From the NCBI GenBank assembly GCA_015075405.1, contig JABTUK010000004.1:806001-870000 (forward strand): a DNA stretch of 64,000 bases, read 5' to 3'. The notes below the pieces were generated by a model. It was given only the letters and a program-made list of their open reading frames with translations, ran no database searches and had not been told where the DNA came from. Both the position numbers and the translations under genes were made by a program. This document shows positions 34,334-43,500 of the stretch, piece after piece (the stretch's first letter is position 1; each line of letters begins with the position of its first letter). Source of the stretch: Anaerolineales bacterium (GTDB lineage Bacteria > Chloroflexota > Anaerolineae > 4572-78 > J111).

Positions 34334-35173
34334 ATGCGCGCTATTGATGTCCATGTCCACGTCCCGGCCCCGCCGGGCCATCCGGCGGCTGCCGAAATCG
34401 AAAGTATGGCGGCCTACTTTAAGTATGGAACGTTGCCTCGCACCCCCGAAGAGATGTATGAGAAATACCAGGCCCAGGACCTGTTCGGCGTTATCTTTGA
34501 CATTGATGCCGAGACCACCAGCGGCGTCCCCTATATGGGCAACGACTGGGTCGCCAGCGTTGCCCGGCAATACGCTGATCGCTTCATCGGCTTTGCCTCA
34601 GTGGACCCCTGGAAGGGGATGATGGCTATCCAGGAGCTAGAAAGGTCCGTGACCGAGTTGGGACTGCGAGGGCTTAAGCTGCACCCCACCACTCAAGCCT
34701 TTTTCCCCAATGACACCCGTTTCTACCCGCTGTGGAAAAAGTGCGCCGAGTTGGGCATCCCCATTCTCTTCCATACCGGGCAAACCGGCGTGGGGGCCGG
34801 TAAACCCGGCGGCGGCGGCTACAAGCTCAAATATGCTCAGCCCATCCCCTATATTGACGACATCGCCGCCGATTTTCCTGACCTGACCATCATTATGGCC
34901 CATCCAGCCGTCCCCTGGCAGGAAGAGCAACTCTCAGTGGCGGTGCATAAAGCCAATGTTTATATTGATTTGTCCGGCTGGTCACCCAAGTATTTCCGGC
35001 CCGTGCTAACCCAATACGCCACCACCCTCCTACAAGATAAGGTCCTCTTCGGCTCCGATTACCCGGCGCTTCAGCCTGAGCGCTGGCTCAGGGATTTTGA
35101 GAGTCTGGAGATAAAGGAGGAGGTGCGCCAAAAAATTCTGCTCGAAAACGCTCGCAAGCTGCTCAAGCTGTGA
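34334..35173 (+). CDS. Amidohydrolase-2 family (ACMSD-like) enzyme
   Basis: A 279-residue TIM-barrel metalloenzyme of the amidohydrolase-related (ACMSD) family. Metal ligands are visible in DVHVH (residues 5-9), PILFHTGQTG, IMAHPAVPW and the late Asp of LFGSDYPA. Family members include decarboxylases, hydratases and lactonases acting on aromatic acids or ring-cleavage products, for example gamma-resorcylate decarboxylase. A role in processing the same acid substrate as its neighbours is likely, but the reaction is not identified. It follows the synthetase by 61 bp that contain GTGAATT repeats. Confidence 0.8.
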   Translation: MRAIDVHVHVPAPPGHPAAAEIESMAAYFKYGTLPRTPEEMYEKYQAQDLFGVIFDIDAETTSGVPYMGNDWVASVARQYADRFIGFASVDPWKGMMAIQELERSVTELGLRGLKLHPTTQAFFPNDTRFYPLWKKCAELGIPILFHTGQTGVGAGKPGGGGYKLKYAQPIPYIDDIAADFPDLTIIMAHPAVPWQEEQLSVAVHKANVYIDLSGWSPKYFRPVLTQYATTLLQDKVLFGSDYPALQPERWLRDFESLEIKEEVRQKILLENARKLLKL

Positions 35174-35212
35174 AGAGTTACTTCACCAACAGCAACAATT
35201 CATAACTTTTCT

Positions 35213-35337
35213 GTTACTACTCAGACCCATGTCATTTCGAGCGACGCCAGGAGCGAGAAATCCCCAGAGCACAACACGTAAAAGTAAGGTATCGGAGATT
35301 TCTCCCTGCGGTCGAAATGACATGGCTGAGCAGTTAC
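35213..35337. repeat. CATTTCGA palindromic element, copy 3
   Basis: Its ends match copy 1 at 1161-1284 closely (GTTACT-CTCAG and CTGAGCAGTTAC). It sits within the gene cluster, 25 bp before the binding-protein start. Confidence 0.8.
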
Positions 35338-35361
35338 TCTTTTCTTAATAAGGGGGACAAA

Positions 35362-36789
35362 ATGAACATTAAACGTTTCACCGGTTATGAATTCATTCAG
35401 GGCGTCGTGCTGACCATTGTCCTGTTGGCAGCGACAGCCTGCGGCGCAACCGCTCCAACAGCCCAGGCCCCGGCGCCAACCGAGGCAGCCGCACCTACTG
35501 AAGCGGCAGCAGCCCCGGCAACCGAAGAAGCAGCCGCGCCGACCGAGGCCCCGGCAGAGGCAGCAGCGTCCACCGAAGAGGCGGCTCCGGCCGTCGAAGG
35601 GGCGGGCAAGCCGATCGTGATCGCTGTCACGACGGATCTTGGCACAATCGAGGGACAAAGTTCACTCAACTCGGTTATGATGGCCGTCGAGGAGATTAAT
35701 GCCGCCGGCGGCGTAAATCTCGGCGGCGAGATGCAGCCGTTCGAGGTGGTATCTACCGACACGCGCGATGGATCGCCAGACGTTCCGGTGGACGATGCCT
35801 TGCAGTCCATGGAACGATTGATTCTGGAAGAGAAACCGGCCGCAATTGTGGTCGGCAACCTCCGCTCCGAAGTGTTGATCGCGGCCATGGATCTGATGGC
35901 AAAATACAAGCTGCCCTACCTTGGCTCGATCGCTGCCTCGCCAGCGATGCAGCAGAAAGTCACCGAAGATTATGACACCTATAAGTACGTCTTCCGCGTC
36001 GGCTTGAACGGGCCGGGCGTCGGCATGTATCTGACCCAGGCAATGGGCTTCTTGAACCAGCAATTCGACTTCAAGCGCGCCTACATCGTTCACCAGGATG
36101 TGGCCTGGGCCAAAGGTACCGCCGATGGCCTGGAAAAGTGGTTCCAGGGCAACGGCTGGGAGGTGGTCGGCAAAGATCCCTATCCAACCGGCGCGACAGA
36201 GTTCACGCCATCGCTTAACCAGGCAATCCAGGGTGAGGCTGACGTGATTGTGCCCATCTTCGATATGCCATCGTCCGGGATTCTGTTGAAGCAGGCCAAG
36301 GCCATGCAAGCGCCGGCGCTCTTCGCCGGTTTCATCAGTCCGGTGGCTCCGCCAGGGGCCTGGGACACCTTCGAGGGCGAGGTAGATGGTATGGTTAATC
36401 TGTCGTTCGAGATCGGCAACCTGCCGGTGAAAGCTGTGCCTGCTTCGGCCGAATACTTCAACAAGTACGGCAAGAAATATGGCCCGGAGGCGCTGACTAC
36501 GCTCGGTGGACATGCGCCCGCGCCCTCCTACGACAGCGTTTATGTCCTCAAAGAGGCTATCGAGCGCGCCGGCTCACTCGAAGGTGATGCGCTGGTGAAG
36601 GCGCTGGAAGCGACGGATTATGAAGGCGTCATGGGGCGCATCCGCTTTGGTAAAGATCATCAGGTGGTTTTTGGTCTCGATCCCAAGGAAACGGCCCTGG
36701 GCGCGGTGTTCCAGTGGCAAGATGGACAGCGGGTGCCGGTTTTCCCGCCGGCCATCGCCGAAGGCGAGATCAAGTTGCCGAGCCAATAA
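35362..36789 (+). CDS. Liv-type ABC importer substrate-binding lipoprotein
   Basis: A 475-residue periplasmic-binding protein of the Peripla_BP_6 (LivJ) type. A signal peptide with lipobox ATACG (Cys about 27) is followed by a tether of about 50 residues made of Ala, Thr, Glu and Pro. The mature domain starts at IVIAVTTDLGTIEGQ and shows the bilobed family pattern (MMAVEEINAAGGVNLGG, AIVVGNLRSEV, ADVIVPIFDMPSSGILLKQ). I chose ATG 35362, 7 nt after AGGGGG. Relatives bind branched-chain amino acids, amides or aromatic acids; the surrounding CoA ligases favour an organic acid. Confidence 0.88.
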   Translation: MNIKRFTGYEFIQGVVLTIVLLAATACGATAPTAQAPAPTEAAAPTEAAAAPATEEAAAPTEAPAEAAASTEEAAPAVEGAGKPIVIAVTTDLGTIEGQSSLNSVMMAVEEINAAGGVNLGGEMQPFEVVSTDTRDGSPDVPVDDALQSMERLILEEKPAAIVVGNLRSEVLIAAMDLMAKYKLPYLGSIAASPAMQQKVTEDYDTYKYVFRVGLNGPGVGMYLTQAMGFLNQQFDFKRAYIVHQDVAWAKGTADGLEKWFQGNGWEVVGKDPYPTGATEFTPSLNQAIQGEADVIVPIFDMPSSGILLKQAKAMQAPALFAGFISPVAPPGAWDTFEGEVDGMVNLSFEIGNLPVKAVPASAEYFNKYGKKYGPEALTTLGGHAPAPSYDSVYVLKEAIERAGSLEGDALVKALEATDYEGVMGRIRFGKDHQVVFGLDPKETALGAVFQWQDGQRVPVFPPAIAEGEIKLPSQ

Positions 36790-36798
36790 GTATCCATT

Positions 36799-37665
36799 AT
36801 GACGATATTGATCTATGGCCTGGTGAACAGCGTCATCCTGATCCTGGCCGCGCTGGGTTTTAGCCTCACCTTTGGCTTGAGCCGGGTGGCTAATTTTGCG
36901 CATGGCGGGCTGTATCTCTTCGCCGGGCTGGCGGCGTGGTTGTTACGCAACCGGCTCGGTCTGCCTTACGGCGCTGCCATCCTGGTGGCAATCCTTTTAA
37001 CCGGTCTTTTAGGCGCGCTGATCTATCGCTTCATCTTGCAGCGGGTGCGCGGGATCGAACTGGCCGAGGTGATCGCCACGTTTGCGATGGGGGTCGCCAT
37101 CATCGAAACTTTCCGCTCGTTGGGGTTTGTTACCTTTGATTATAATCTCCCCCCCTTCGTCAAGGGGGGCACACGAATCTTGGGCGTGGCCATTGATTAT
37201 CAGCGGCTTTTCATCATCGGGGTTGGCTTGCTGCTGGCAATCTTACTGTGGCTGTTTACGCATCACACCAAGATTGGCCTGGCGTTGCGCGGCATCGCCC
37301 AAGATGAACACACGGCGCTGGCGTTTGGCATCGAATCGGACTGGGCGGCCATGCTCAGCGTGGCTATCGGCTCGGGACTAACGGCAGTTGCGGCGCTAAC
37401 GACCCTGCCGCTGGGTATCATTTCGATCAACTTGGGGTACGAAGTGCTGCTGATTGCTGTCGCCGTAGCGGTATTGGGCGGCCTGGAAAGTACCGTGGGC
37501 CTGGTAGTTGGCGGATTGATTCTGGGGTATTCGCAGGTGATCGCGGCCGATGTGCTGGGAACCCAGTGGCAGGCGGTGGTCTATCTGCTGGCGATTGTCC
37601 TGGTGCTGGCCGTCCGGCCAGCGGGTTTGTTCGGCAAATCCAAAGAACTGGAGGAGCGGGTCTGA
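36799..37665 (+). CDS. Liv-type ABC importer permease (LivH-like)
   Basis: A 288-residue inner-membrane permease with about eight helices and the typical LivH start (MTILIYGLVNSVILILAALGFSL) and GLSRVANFAHGGL motif. It follows the binding-protein gene by 9 bp. With the next product it should form the translocation channel. Confidence 0.9.
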   Translation: MTILIYGLVNSVILILAALGFSLTFGLSRVANFAHGGLYLFAGLAAWLLRNRLGLPYGAAILVAILLTGLLGALIYRFILQRVRGIELAEVIATFAMGVAIIETFRSLGFVTFDYNLPPFVKGGTRILGVAIDYQRLFIIGVGLLLAILLWLFTHHTKIGLALRGIAQDEHTALAFGIESDWAAMLSVAIGSGLTAVAALTTLPLGIISINLGYEVLLIAVAVAVLGGLESTVGLVVGGLILGYSQVIAADVLGTQWQAVVYLLAIVLVLAVRPAGLFGKSKELEERV

Positions 37666-37666
37666 G

Positions 37667-38695
37667 ATGAGCGCGACCTATCGAAAAGAACGGTTGGATC
37701 GAGGCATCAAAGCCCGCTCGGACGACATCTTTGCCCTGGCCTCCTATCGTGAGTTGCTGTACCTGATCGGGCCGAGCGCTTTGCTGATCGGCGGTCTGCT
37801 CATCTTTCCTTTACTGGGCAACCTCATCGGCCTGTCGTGGTTGAACGTGATGGTGATTGCCTGCAATATTGCGCTGCTGGCGCTGTCGTGGGATTTGCTG
37901 GCGTCCGTCGGATTGGTGTCGTTGGGGCAGGCGATGTTCTTCGGCGTCGGCGGCTACATCGCCGGCTACCTCAACGATGCGTTCGCTCTACCGCCGCTGC
38001 TAACAATCCCGCTGGGCACGATCCTCGGCGCGCTGATCTGCACGGCGATTCTCTATCCGGTCTTGAGATTGCGCGGCATCTACTTCGCCCTCATCACGTT
38101 GACGCTGCCGCTCCTGTTCCAGCGTGTAATCGAAGCAACCCGAATATTTGGCGGTACCGAGGGACTCAGCTCGCTCGACCCGCTGCCGGGGATAACCGTC
38201 GTGCTCTACATCGCCATCGCGGCCGTGCTCATCACGTTGTTTGGCTTCCGCCGCCTGATCAACAGCGATTATGGCCTGGTGTTGAAGGCTATCCGAGATA
38301 ACGACCGCTCGGTGATGGCGGCGGGCATCAACATCCAATGGTACAAAGCGCAGGCCGTCTTTATTGCCGCGCTGCCGGCGGCGTTTGCGGGGGCGCTGTT
38401 AACGCATCAACTTCAGTTTGTGGGCATACCGGTCTTCACCGCCAACTACTCCATTCTGCCGCTGGCCAGCGCAACGGTTGGCGGTGTGGGCGGCTTTGCC
38501 GGGGCCATGCTCGGTGCATTTATCCTGGTGCCGATCTCGGAACTTTTTCGCGGCTTTGGCACGTGGCGGGTGGTGGTCTACTCGGTTATTCTCGTCGTCT
38601 TTATCGTTGGCCTGCCTGAAGGCATCTTTCACTACTTGCAGCGCCGGTATCATCAATTTGAGCGGAGGGTATCTTTAGAAAATGTCCAGAATTAA
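37667..38695 (+). CDS. Liv-type ABC importer permease (LivM-like)
   Basis: A 342-residue permease with eight to ten helices and the LivM signature LVSLGQAMFFGVGGYIAGYL (about 84-103). ATG at 37667 is one base after the LivH stop and has GGAG upstream; a longer frame inside livH is a coding shadow. The N terminus has an unusual charged stretch (MSATYRKERLDRGIKARSDD) before the first helix. Confidence 0.9.
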   Translation: MSATYRKERLDRGIKARSDDIFALASYRELLYLIGPSALLIGGLLIFPLLGNLIGLSWLNVMVIACNIALLALSWDLLASVGLVSLGQAMFFGVGGYIAGYLNDAFALPPLLTIPLGTILGALICTAILYPVLRLRGIYFALITLTLPLLFQRVIEATRIFGGTEGLSSLDPLPGITVVLYIAIAAVLITLFGFRRLINSDYGLVLKAIRDNDRSVMAAGINIQWYKAQAVFIAALPAAFAGALLTHQLQFVGIPVFTANYSILPLASATVGGVGGFAGAMLGAFILVPISELFRGFGTWRVVVYSVILVVFIVGLPEGIFHYLQRRYHQFERRVSLENVQN

Positions 38696-38803
38696 CTTTC
38701 TCTTTTAAGATCCTATGAGTTCCTTTAGGCGCCTGGGAACTCGCCCACAGGGGGACTTTGGCTCTGGGAACTTGAGGGAACTTCTTTTTGGACAATCGCT
38801 TAG
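38681..38803. repeat. GTTCCT element, copy 2
   Basis: ATGAGTTCCTTTAGGCGCCT and inverted GGGAACTTGAGGGAACTT units end in TTTTTGGACAATCGCTTAG, as in the copy nested at 14661-14793. It fills the gap between the LivM and LivG genes and ends 10 bp before the start of the ATPase gene. Confidence 0.65.
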
Positions 38804-38813
38804 AAGGTGGCAA

Positions 38814-39569
38814 ATGACTATTCCTATTTTAGCAGTTGACCGTCTGAGCAAAAGCTTCGGCGGGATCGGCGCGGTCTACGAGGTTGGGTTCGAGTTGGAA
38901 GCGGGCAGCGCGCTGGGCATTATCGGCCCAAATGGTTCCGGGAAGACAACGTTGGTTAATCTTATCACCGGCTTTGTGCCGCCGACTTCTGGGCGCGTCT
39001 TTTTCAAAGGGCAAGAGATCACCCGGCTGGAGCCGCATAAGCGGGTTGGGCTGGGGATTGCCCGCAGTTTTCAGATGGTCCGGCCGTTCTACAATTTGCC
39101 CACCTTCAAGAACCTGATCATTCCTTTGTATTCACCGCGGGTGCGGAGCATCAAAGGCGGCGGGTATGGCAACCGGGATGAGGTGGCGATTCATCTCCTG
39201 GAAGAAGTCGGGTTTGAGCGCGATTCACCCGTGCCGTACAAGACGGCCAGAAATCTTCCGCACGGCTATTTGAAGCGATTGGAACTGGCCCGCTGTCTCG
39301 CGCTCGAACCGGAATTGCTTATCCTGGACGAACTGTTCTCCGGCATGAGCCTGTCCGAAATCGCCAGCTTGCTGCCTCTCATCGAGAAAATTCGGGAGCA
39401 GGGGACAACATTGATTATGGTGGAGCACCGGCTGCGTGAACTCTTTCGCGTGGTCAAGAAAGTGATCGTGTTGAACTTCGGCCAAAAAATCGCCGAGGGG
39501 TCGCCGTCTGAAGTAGTCGAGCTGGAAAGCGTGCGAAAAGCATACCTGGGAACGGAAATTCAAGGATGA
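38814..39569 (+). CDS. Liv-type ABC importer ATPase (LivG-like)
   Basis: A 251-residue ATPase with Walker A GPNGSGKTT (about 40-48), LPHGYLKRLELARCLA as a modified signature and LLILDELFSGMS as Walker B. I placed the start at ATG 38814, 5-6 nt after AGGTGG; a longer frame would translate the repeat element before it. The signature differs from LSGGQ, a known variation in this subunit. Confidence 0.88.
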   Translation: MTIPILAVDRLSKSFGGIGAVYEVGFELEAGSALGIIGPNGSGKTTLVNLITGFVPPTSGRVFFKGQEITRLEPHKRVGLGIARSFQMVRPFYNLPTFKNLIIPLYSPRVRSIKGGGYGNRDEVAIHLLEEVGFERDSPVPYKTARNLPHGYLKRLELARCLALEPELLILDELFSGMSLSEIASLLPLIEKIREQGTTLIMVEHRLRELFRVVKKVIVLNFGQKIAEGSPSEVVELESVRKAYLGTEIQG

Positions 39570-39574
39570 ACGCT

Positions 39575-39645
39575 TCGCGTGAGGGATGAAGGATGAAATT
39601 TTTGTCTTTCTTTCATCCTTCCGCCTTCATCCTTCATCCTTTGAT
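39575..39645. repeat. GGATGAA heptamer inverted repeat
   Basis: GGGATGAAGGATGAAA and TTTCATCCTTC with further CTTCATCC units form a hairpin between the LivG and LivF genes. Confidence 0.65.
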
Positions 39646-39659
39646 TGGGGTTAGTTTAG

Positions 39660-40403
39660 ATGCTTGAGGTGAAGAATCTCTCGGTATATTATGAAAATGC
39701 GCTCGCCTTGAACGGTTTGAGTCTTGAGGTAAACCAGGGCGAAATCGTCGGCGTATTCGGCTCGAACAGCGCCGGTAAAACGACGCTGATGAATACCATT
39801 GCCGGCCTGACCCTTGACTTGAAAACCAAAGAAGAGCGCAAGGGTGGCGAACGGATCACCGTCCACGGGGAGTTGAAATTTCAGGGAGAAGATATCCTCA
39901 CAGCCAAACCCAGCGAGCGGGTGAAAAAAGGCATTGTCCTGTCCCGCGAACGGCATCCCGTTTTCCGCGATAGCTCGGTGGAGGAGAATTTGAAAATCAG
40001 CGGCTTCTTGCGCCCCGCCGGCGAGGTCAAAGAGCGCATGAGCCAGGCTTACGCCATCTTTCCGCACCTGACCCGCCTAAAGCGGCGAAAAGGCGGCCTG
40101 TTGAGCGGCGGCGAGCAGCAAATGCTTGCCATTGGCATGGCCTTTGTAGCCCACCCCCGCCTGTTATTACTCGATGAGCCGCTGTTGGGCTTAAGCCCTT
40201 TGCTGCAAGCCGACATCGTGCGGGCCATGCGCGACATCCGCGAGCAGGGTATTACCGTTCTGGTAGCCGAGCAGTACGCCCGCCCTATCTTTCCGGCGAT
40301 TGATCGCGGCTATATCATCGAGAACGGCACGCTGATCTTAACCGGCACAGGGCCAGAGTTGATGGACAATCCCGAAGTCCGGTCGGCGTATTTCGGGGTG
40401 TAG
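39660..40403 (+). CDS. Liv-type ABC importer ATPase (LivF-like)
   Basis: A 247-residue second ATPase of the importer. Walker A is GSNSAGKTT, the signature LSGGEQQMLAIGMA and Walker B LLLLDEPLLGLSP. The end matches LivF proteins (VLVAEQYARPIFPAIDRGYIIENG). An insertion of charged residues (LDLKTKEERKGGERI) follows the Walker A helix. It is 3 bp before the second acyl-CoA ligase gene, indicating one operon for uptake and activation. Confidence 0.9.
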   Translation: MLEVKNLSVYYENALALNGLSLEVNQGEIVGVFGSNSAGKTTLMNTIAGLTLDLKTKEERKGGERITVHGELKFQGEDILTAKPSERVKKGIVLSRERHPVFRDSSVEENLKISGFLRPAGEVKERMSQAYAIFPHLTRLKRRKGGLLSGGEQQMLAIGMAFVAHPRLLLLDEPLLGLSPLLQADIVRAMRDIREQGITVLVAEQYARPIFPAIDRGYIIENGTLILTGTGPELMDNPEVRSAYFGV

Positions 40404-40405
40404 AT

Positions 40406-42031
40406 ATGGAATCCATCTATCACCTTTTTGAAAGCAAGGCGAAGCAAGTCCCCACTAAAACCAGCCTGGTCTATTTGGGGAAGGAATATAGCTTTGCCGA
40501 GTTGCTCGACACGATTGATCGTGTCGCCGGGGCGCTGGCCCATTTGGGCCTTAAAAAGGGCGATAGGGCTATTCTCTATCTGCCCAATTGCCCGCAGTGG
40601 GTTATCGCCTGGTTTGCCTTGCAAAAGCTCGGCGCGGTCGCGGTTCCGATCACCCCCTACTATGGGCCAGGTGACCTGGAGTATATTGCCAACGACAGCG
40701 GCGCTGAAACTATCTTTTGCCTGGACACTAACTTCGGCTATGTGACGCGGATTCTTGCTGAGACGAGGCTCAGACGGGTGATCGTGACCACGATGGTTGA
40801 TGTCTTGCCCCTATGGAAGCGAGTGCTGGGCAAAGCGTTGAACAAGGTACCCGAGGGAACAATCCACCTCGATGAGAACACATTGAGGTTTGGCCGGCTG
40901 TTGCAGCAGCGGGGCGAGTCTTGCGTCCGCTGCGAGCCGTCTGCCGGCGATGAGCTGGCCGACATCCTTTATACGGGTGGCACAACCGGAGAACCCAAAG
41001 GCGTACCGATTTCTTACGGGTCCTTCCTGGCCGCGGTGCATGAGCAAAGGCGTAACAGCCAAGCTTTGATTCCGTTGGGCCAGGATGTGGTAATTCAGGG
41101 TGCGCCGCTTTACCACATTCTCGGCCAGGTCATCGGCGTGGGGGCGCTGCTGAACGGGGAGCAGCTTATTCTGTTACCGCGCCTCAACCTCGATGCTATG
41201 TTCGACCACATTCAACGCTACCGGGCGACCACCTTCTTCGGCGTGCCGGGGATATACCGCATGATTCTGGACCATGATCGGGTGGACCAGTACGATTTAA
41301 GTTCACTCAAATACTGTTTCTCAGGCGGCGATGTGCTGCCCGGCGAGGTGGCCCGGCGTTGGGAAAGGAAATTCGATCAGGCGATCTACCAGGGTTATGG
41401 CACAACGGAAACGTGTGGCGGCATTTCGCTGACGCCAGTGGGTCAGCCGTTTCCCGCCGGCACAGTGGGCAAGATTGCCCGCCACCAGCAGGTCATGATC
41501 GTCAACCCCGATTCGCTCGAACCCATGCCTGCCGGCGAGCCGGGCGAGGTCCTGGTTTCTTCGCAGCACATGGTTGGCGCTTATTGGAACAAGCCCGCAG
41601 AAACAGCGCGCTTCTTTGTGCAGCGCAACGGCCGGCTATGGTACCGCACCGGCGACATTGCTCGTCTCGATGCTGAGGGTTGGCTCTTTTATCAGGATCG
41701 CTCGGTGGATGTGATCAAACACAAAGGCTATCGTATCGCCGCATCGCGCCTTGAAGCGGTTTTGCAAGAGCATCCCGCCGTGATCGCCTCTTGCGTCGTC
41801 GGCATTCCCGATTCAAATGTTGGCGAAAGAATCAAAGCGTTCGTCGTCCTCAACAAGGACGTGAAGGGCGTTACCGCCTACGATCTCATCTCCTGGTGCC
41901 GTGAGCGGCTGGCCCCCTACGAGGCGCCGCACTATATCGAATTTCGAGATATGCTGCCCAAATCAAAAGTTGGCAAACTGCTACGACGGGAGCTGCGGGC
42001 AGAAGAGCAAAGGAAGATGAATGCTCGATAA
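40406..42031 (+). CDS. Acyl-CoA synthetase (AMP-forming) 2
   Basis: A 541-residue ANL ligase similar to long-chain fatty acid:CoA ligases. The P-loop is ILYTGGTTGEPKGVPIS, followed by QGYGTTE and YRTGDIARLDAEGWLFYQDRS, with the catalytic Lys in KSKVGKLLRRE. It is the second synthetase of the cluster, tightly coupled to the LivF gene, so it may act directly on the imported acid while the first acts on an intermediate (inferred). Confidence 0.9.
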   Translation: MESIYHLFESKAKQVPTKTSLVYLGKEYSFAELLDTIDRVAGALAHLGLKKGDRAILYLPNCPQWVIAWFALQKLGAVAVPITPYYGPGDLEYIANDSGAETIFCLDTNFGYVTRILAETRLRRVIVTTMVDVLPLWKRVLGKALNKVPEGTIHLDENTLRFGRLLQQRGESCVRCEPSAGDELADILYTGGTTGEPKGVPISYGSFLAAVHEQRRNSQALIPLGQDVVIQGAPLYHILGQVIGVGALLNGEQLILLPRLNLDAMFDHIQRYRATTFFGVPGIYRMILDHDRVDQYDLSSLKYCFSGGDVLPGEVARRWERKFDQAIYQGYGTTETCGGISLTPVGQPFPAGTVGKIARHQQVMIVNPDSLEPMPAGEPGEVLVSSQHMVGAYWNKPAETARFFVQRNGRLWYRTGDIARLDAEGWLFYQDRSVDVIKHKGYRIAASRLEAVLQEHPAVIASCVVGIPDSNVGERIKAFVVLNKDVKGVTAYDLISWCRERLAPYEAPHYIEFRDMLPKSKVGKLLRRELRAEEQRKMNAR

Positions 42032-42037
42032 AGGAAC

Positions 42038-42155
42038 TAGGTTTTTTCCAAGACTGTGCTTGGAAAAGAATGGCGAATGGGCGAATGATGATTCTGATTC
42101 GCCATTCGCAAAAAGGATCGACAATTTTTTGTCGATGTGAATGCCTAAGTGCCTA
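42038..42155. repeat. Compound GGCGAAT hairpin element, copy 2
   Basis: Same three stems as 26123-26254, with two heptamers instead of three and the loop as GATGATTCTG, the exact reverse complement of the loop in copy 1. Confidence 0.8.
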
Positions 42156-42187
42156 ACATAAACTACCGTACGCCACCAATAATGAAA

Positions 42188-42250
42188 AGGTAGCAAGGTA
42201 GCAAGGTTGTCTTAACCCCTGTCTACCGTCTACCGTCTACCGTCTACTAT
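42188..42250. repeat. Composite (GTAGCAAG)n-(TCTACCG)n repeat, copy 1
   Basis: GGTAGCAAGGTAGCAAGG is followed by ACCCCTG and four TACCGTC units, ending just upstream of the AGGAGA site of the MaoC gene. Related copies: 46058-46146 (inverted) and 62373-62441. Confidence 0.7.
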
Positions 42251-42269
42251 TTTCTCAGGAGAACAATTT

Positions 42270-42728
42270 ATGTCTTACAAACCACGAGGTCTCACCTTCG
42301 ACCAATTTAACGTCGGTGATGTCTATGTCTGCCAGGGACGCACTGTCACCGAGGCGGATGTCGTCAATTTTGCCGGGATATCGGGCGACTATAACCCACT
42401 GCACATCAATGAAGAATACGGCAAGTCCACCCCCTTTGGCGGGCGCATTGCCCACGGCGTCCTGGTGCTGGCGATAGCCACCGGCCAGATTAACCAGACC
42501 GGACTTTTCGAGGGAACGACGCTGGCCTTGTTACAGCAAACCATCAAGTACACGGGCGTAGTTAAATTTGGCGATACGATTCACCTGGAATTTAAGATCG
42601 CTGAGAAAAAGGAAACCTCGAAACCGGATCGGGGCATCTTGACCCTTGAAAATAAGATCGTGAACCAACACGGTCAAACCGTTATCGAAGTGCAAGAGGT
42701 GGTGATGGTCAAGCGAGGAGAAGCATGA
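42270..42728 (+). CDS. MaoC-like enoyl-CoA hydratase
   Basis: A 152-residue single hotdog-fold MaoC dehydratase that adds water to an enoyl-CoA with R stereochemistry. The catalytic Asp-His pair is in GDYNPLHINEEY (about residues 36-47), followed by GRIAHGVL. AGGAG is 8-9 nt upstream. It overlaps the next gene by 4 bp. With the dehydrogenase and reductase behind it, it would carry the hydration step of a beta-oxidation-like route. Confidence 0.9.
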   Translation: MSYKPRGLTFDQFNVGDVYVCQGRTVTEADVVNFAGISGDYNPLHINEEYGKSTPFGGRIAHGVLVLAIATGQINQTGLFEGTTLALLQQTIKYTGVVKFGDTIHLEFKIAEKKETSKPDRGILTLENKIVNQHGQTVIEVQEVVMVKRGEA

Positions 42729-43492
42729 AACTTCAAGACAAAGTAGCTATTGTTACTGGGAGTGGCAGCGGCATTGGCCGGGCAACGGCGCTGCGCCTGG
42801 CGAAAGAGGGCGCCGCTGTGGTTGTCTGCGATTTGAATCAGGCGGGTATAGATGAAACGGTTGAACTTGTCGGCGCTCAGGGTGGTCACGCCATCGGGGT
42901 AGCCGGGAATGTTGCGGATCGGGCTGAGGCCCAGAGTATTGTTGACGCTGCCCTCGATAAGTTTGGGCGGCTCGATATTCTCATCAACAACGCCGGCATC
43001 TCGCGTGACGCTCTGACGGTTCGGGTCAAAGATGACGAAATCAAGATGATGTCGGATGAGCAGTGGGATGCGGTGCTGACCGTCAATCTCAAGGGAACCT
43101 GGCTGATGTCGCAACTGGCAGCCGTGCCGATGATGAAGCAGAAATATGGCCGGGTGGTCAATACCGCCTCGATCGCGGTGCTGGGCAACGTAGGGCAAGC
43201 CAACTATGCTGCTTCTAAAGCCGGGGTGATTGGCCTGACCCGCACGCTGGCGCTCGAATGGGCGCGGTTCAACATCGCCGTGAATTGTGTAGCGCCGGGC
43301 GGCGTCAACACGCCCATGACCGCCACGATTCCAGAAAAGATTCTGACGGCGGTTGTGGAGCGGATTCCCTTCAAACGGATGGCCGAGCCGGAAGAGATTG
43401 CCGCAGTCCATGCCTTCCTGGCCAGCGACGACGCCAGCTACATTACCGGCCAAGTGATTTGGGTAGATGGCGGCGTGACCCTTGGAGCGTAG
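42725..43492 (+). CDS. SDR oxidoreductase (FabG/3-hydroxyacyl-CoA dehydrogenase-like)
   Basis: A 255-residue short-chain dehydrogenase with the cofactor motif TGSGSGIG (about 11-18), NNAGIS and the catalytic Ser-Tyr-Lys in NTASIA then YAASK. Asp after the second strand (VVCDLNQ) suggests NAD(H) preference. The likely reaction is oxidation of the 3-hydroxyacyl-CoA made by the MaoC enzyme. ATGA overlap with the MaoC gene shows translational coupling. Confidence 0.9.
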   Translation: MKLQDKVAIVTGSGSGIGRATALRLAKEGAAVVVCDLNQAGIDETVELVGAQGGHAIGVAGNVADRAEAQSIVDAALDKFGRLDILINNAGISRDALTVRVKDDEIKMMSDEQWDAVLTVNLKGTWLMSQLAAVPMMKQKYGRVVNTASIAVLGNVGQANYAASKAGVIGLTRTLALEWARFNIAVNCVAPGGVNTPMTATIPEKILTAVVERIPFKRMAEPEEIAAVHAFLASDDASYITGQVIWVDGGVTLGA

Positions 43493-43500
43493 TTTAAGGT

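Noticed and set aside
38715..38813. Upstream in-frame start for the LivG-like ATPase
   Set aside because: The extra codons lie wholly in a GTTCCT repeat, and ATG 38814 has AGGTGG at proper distance.
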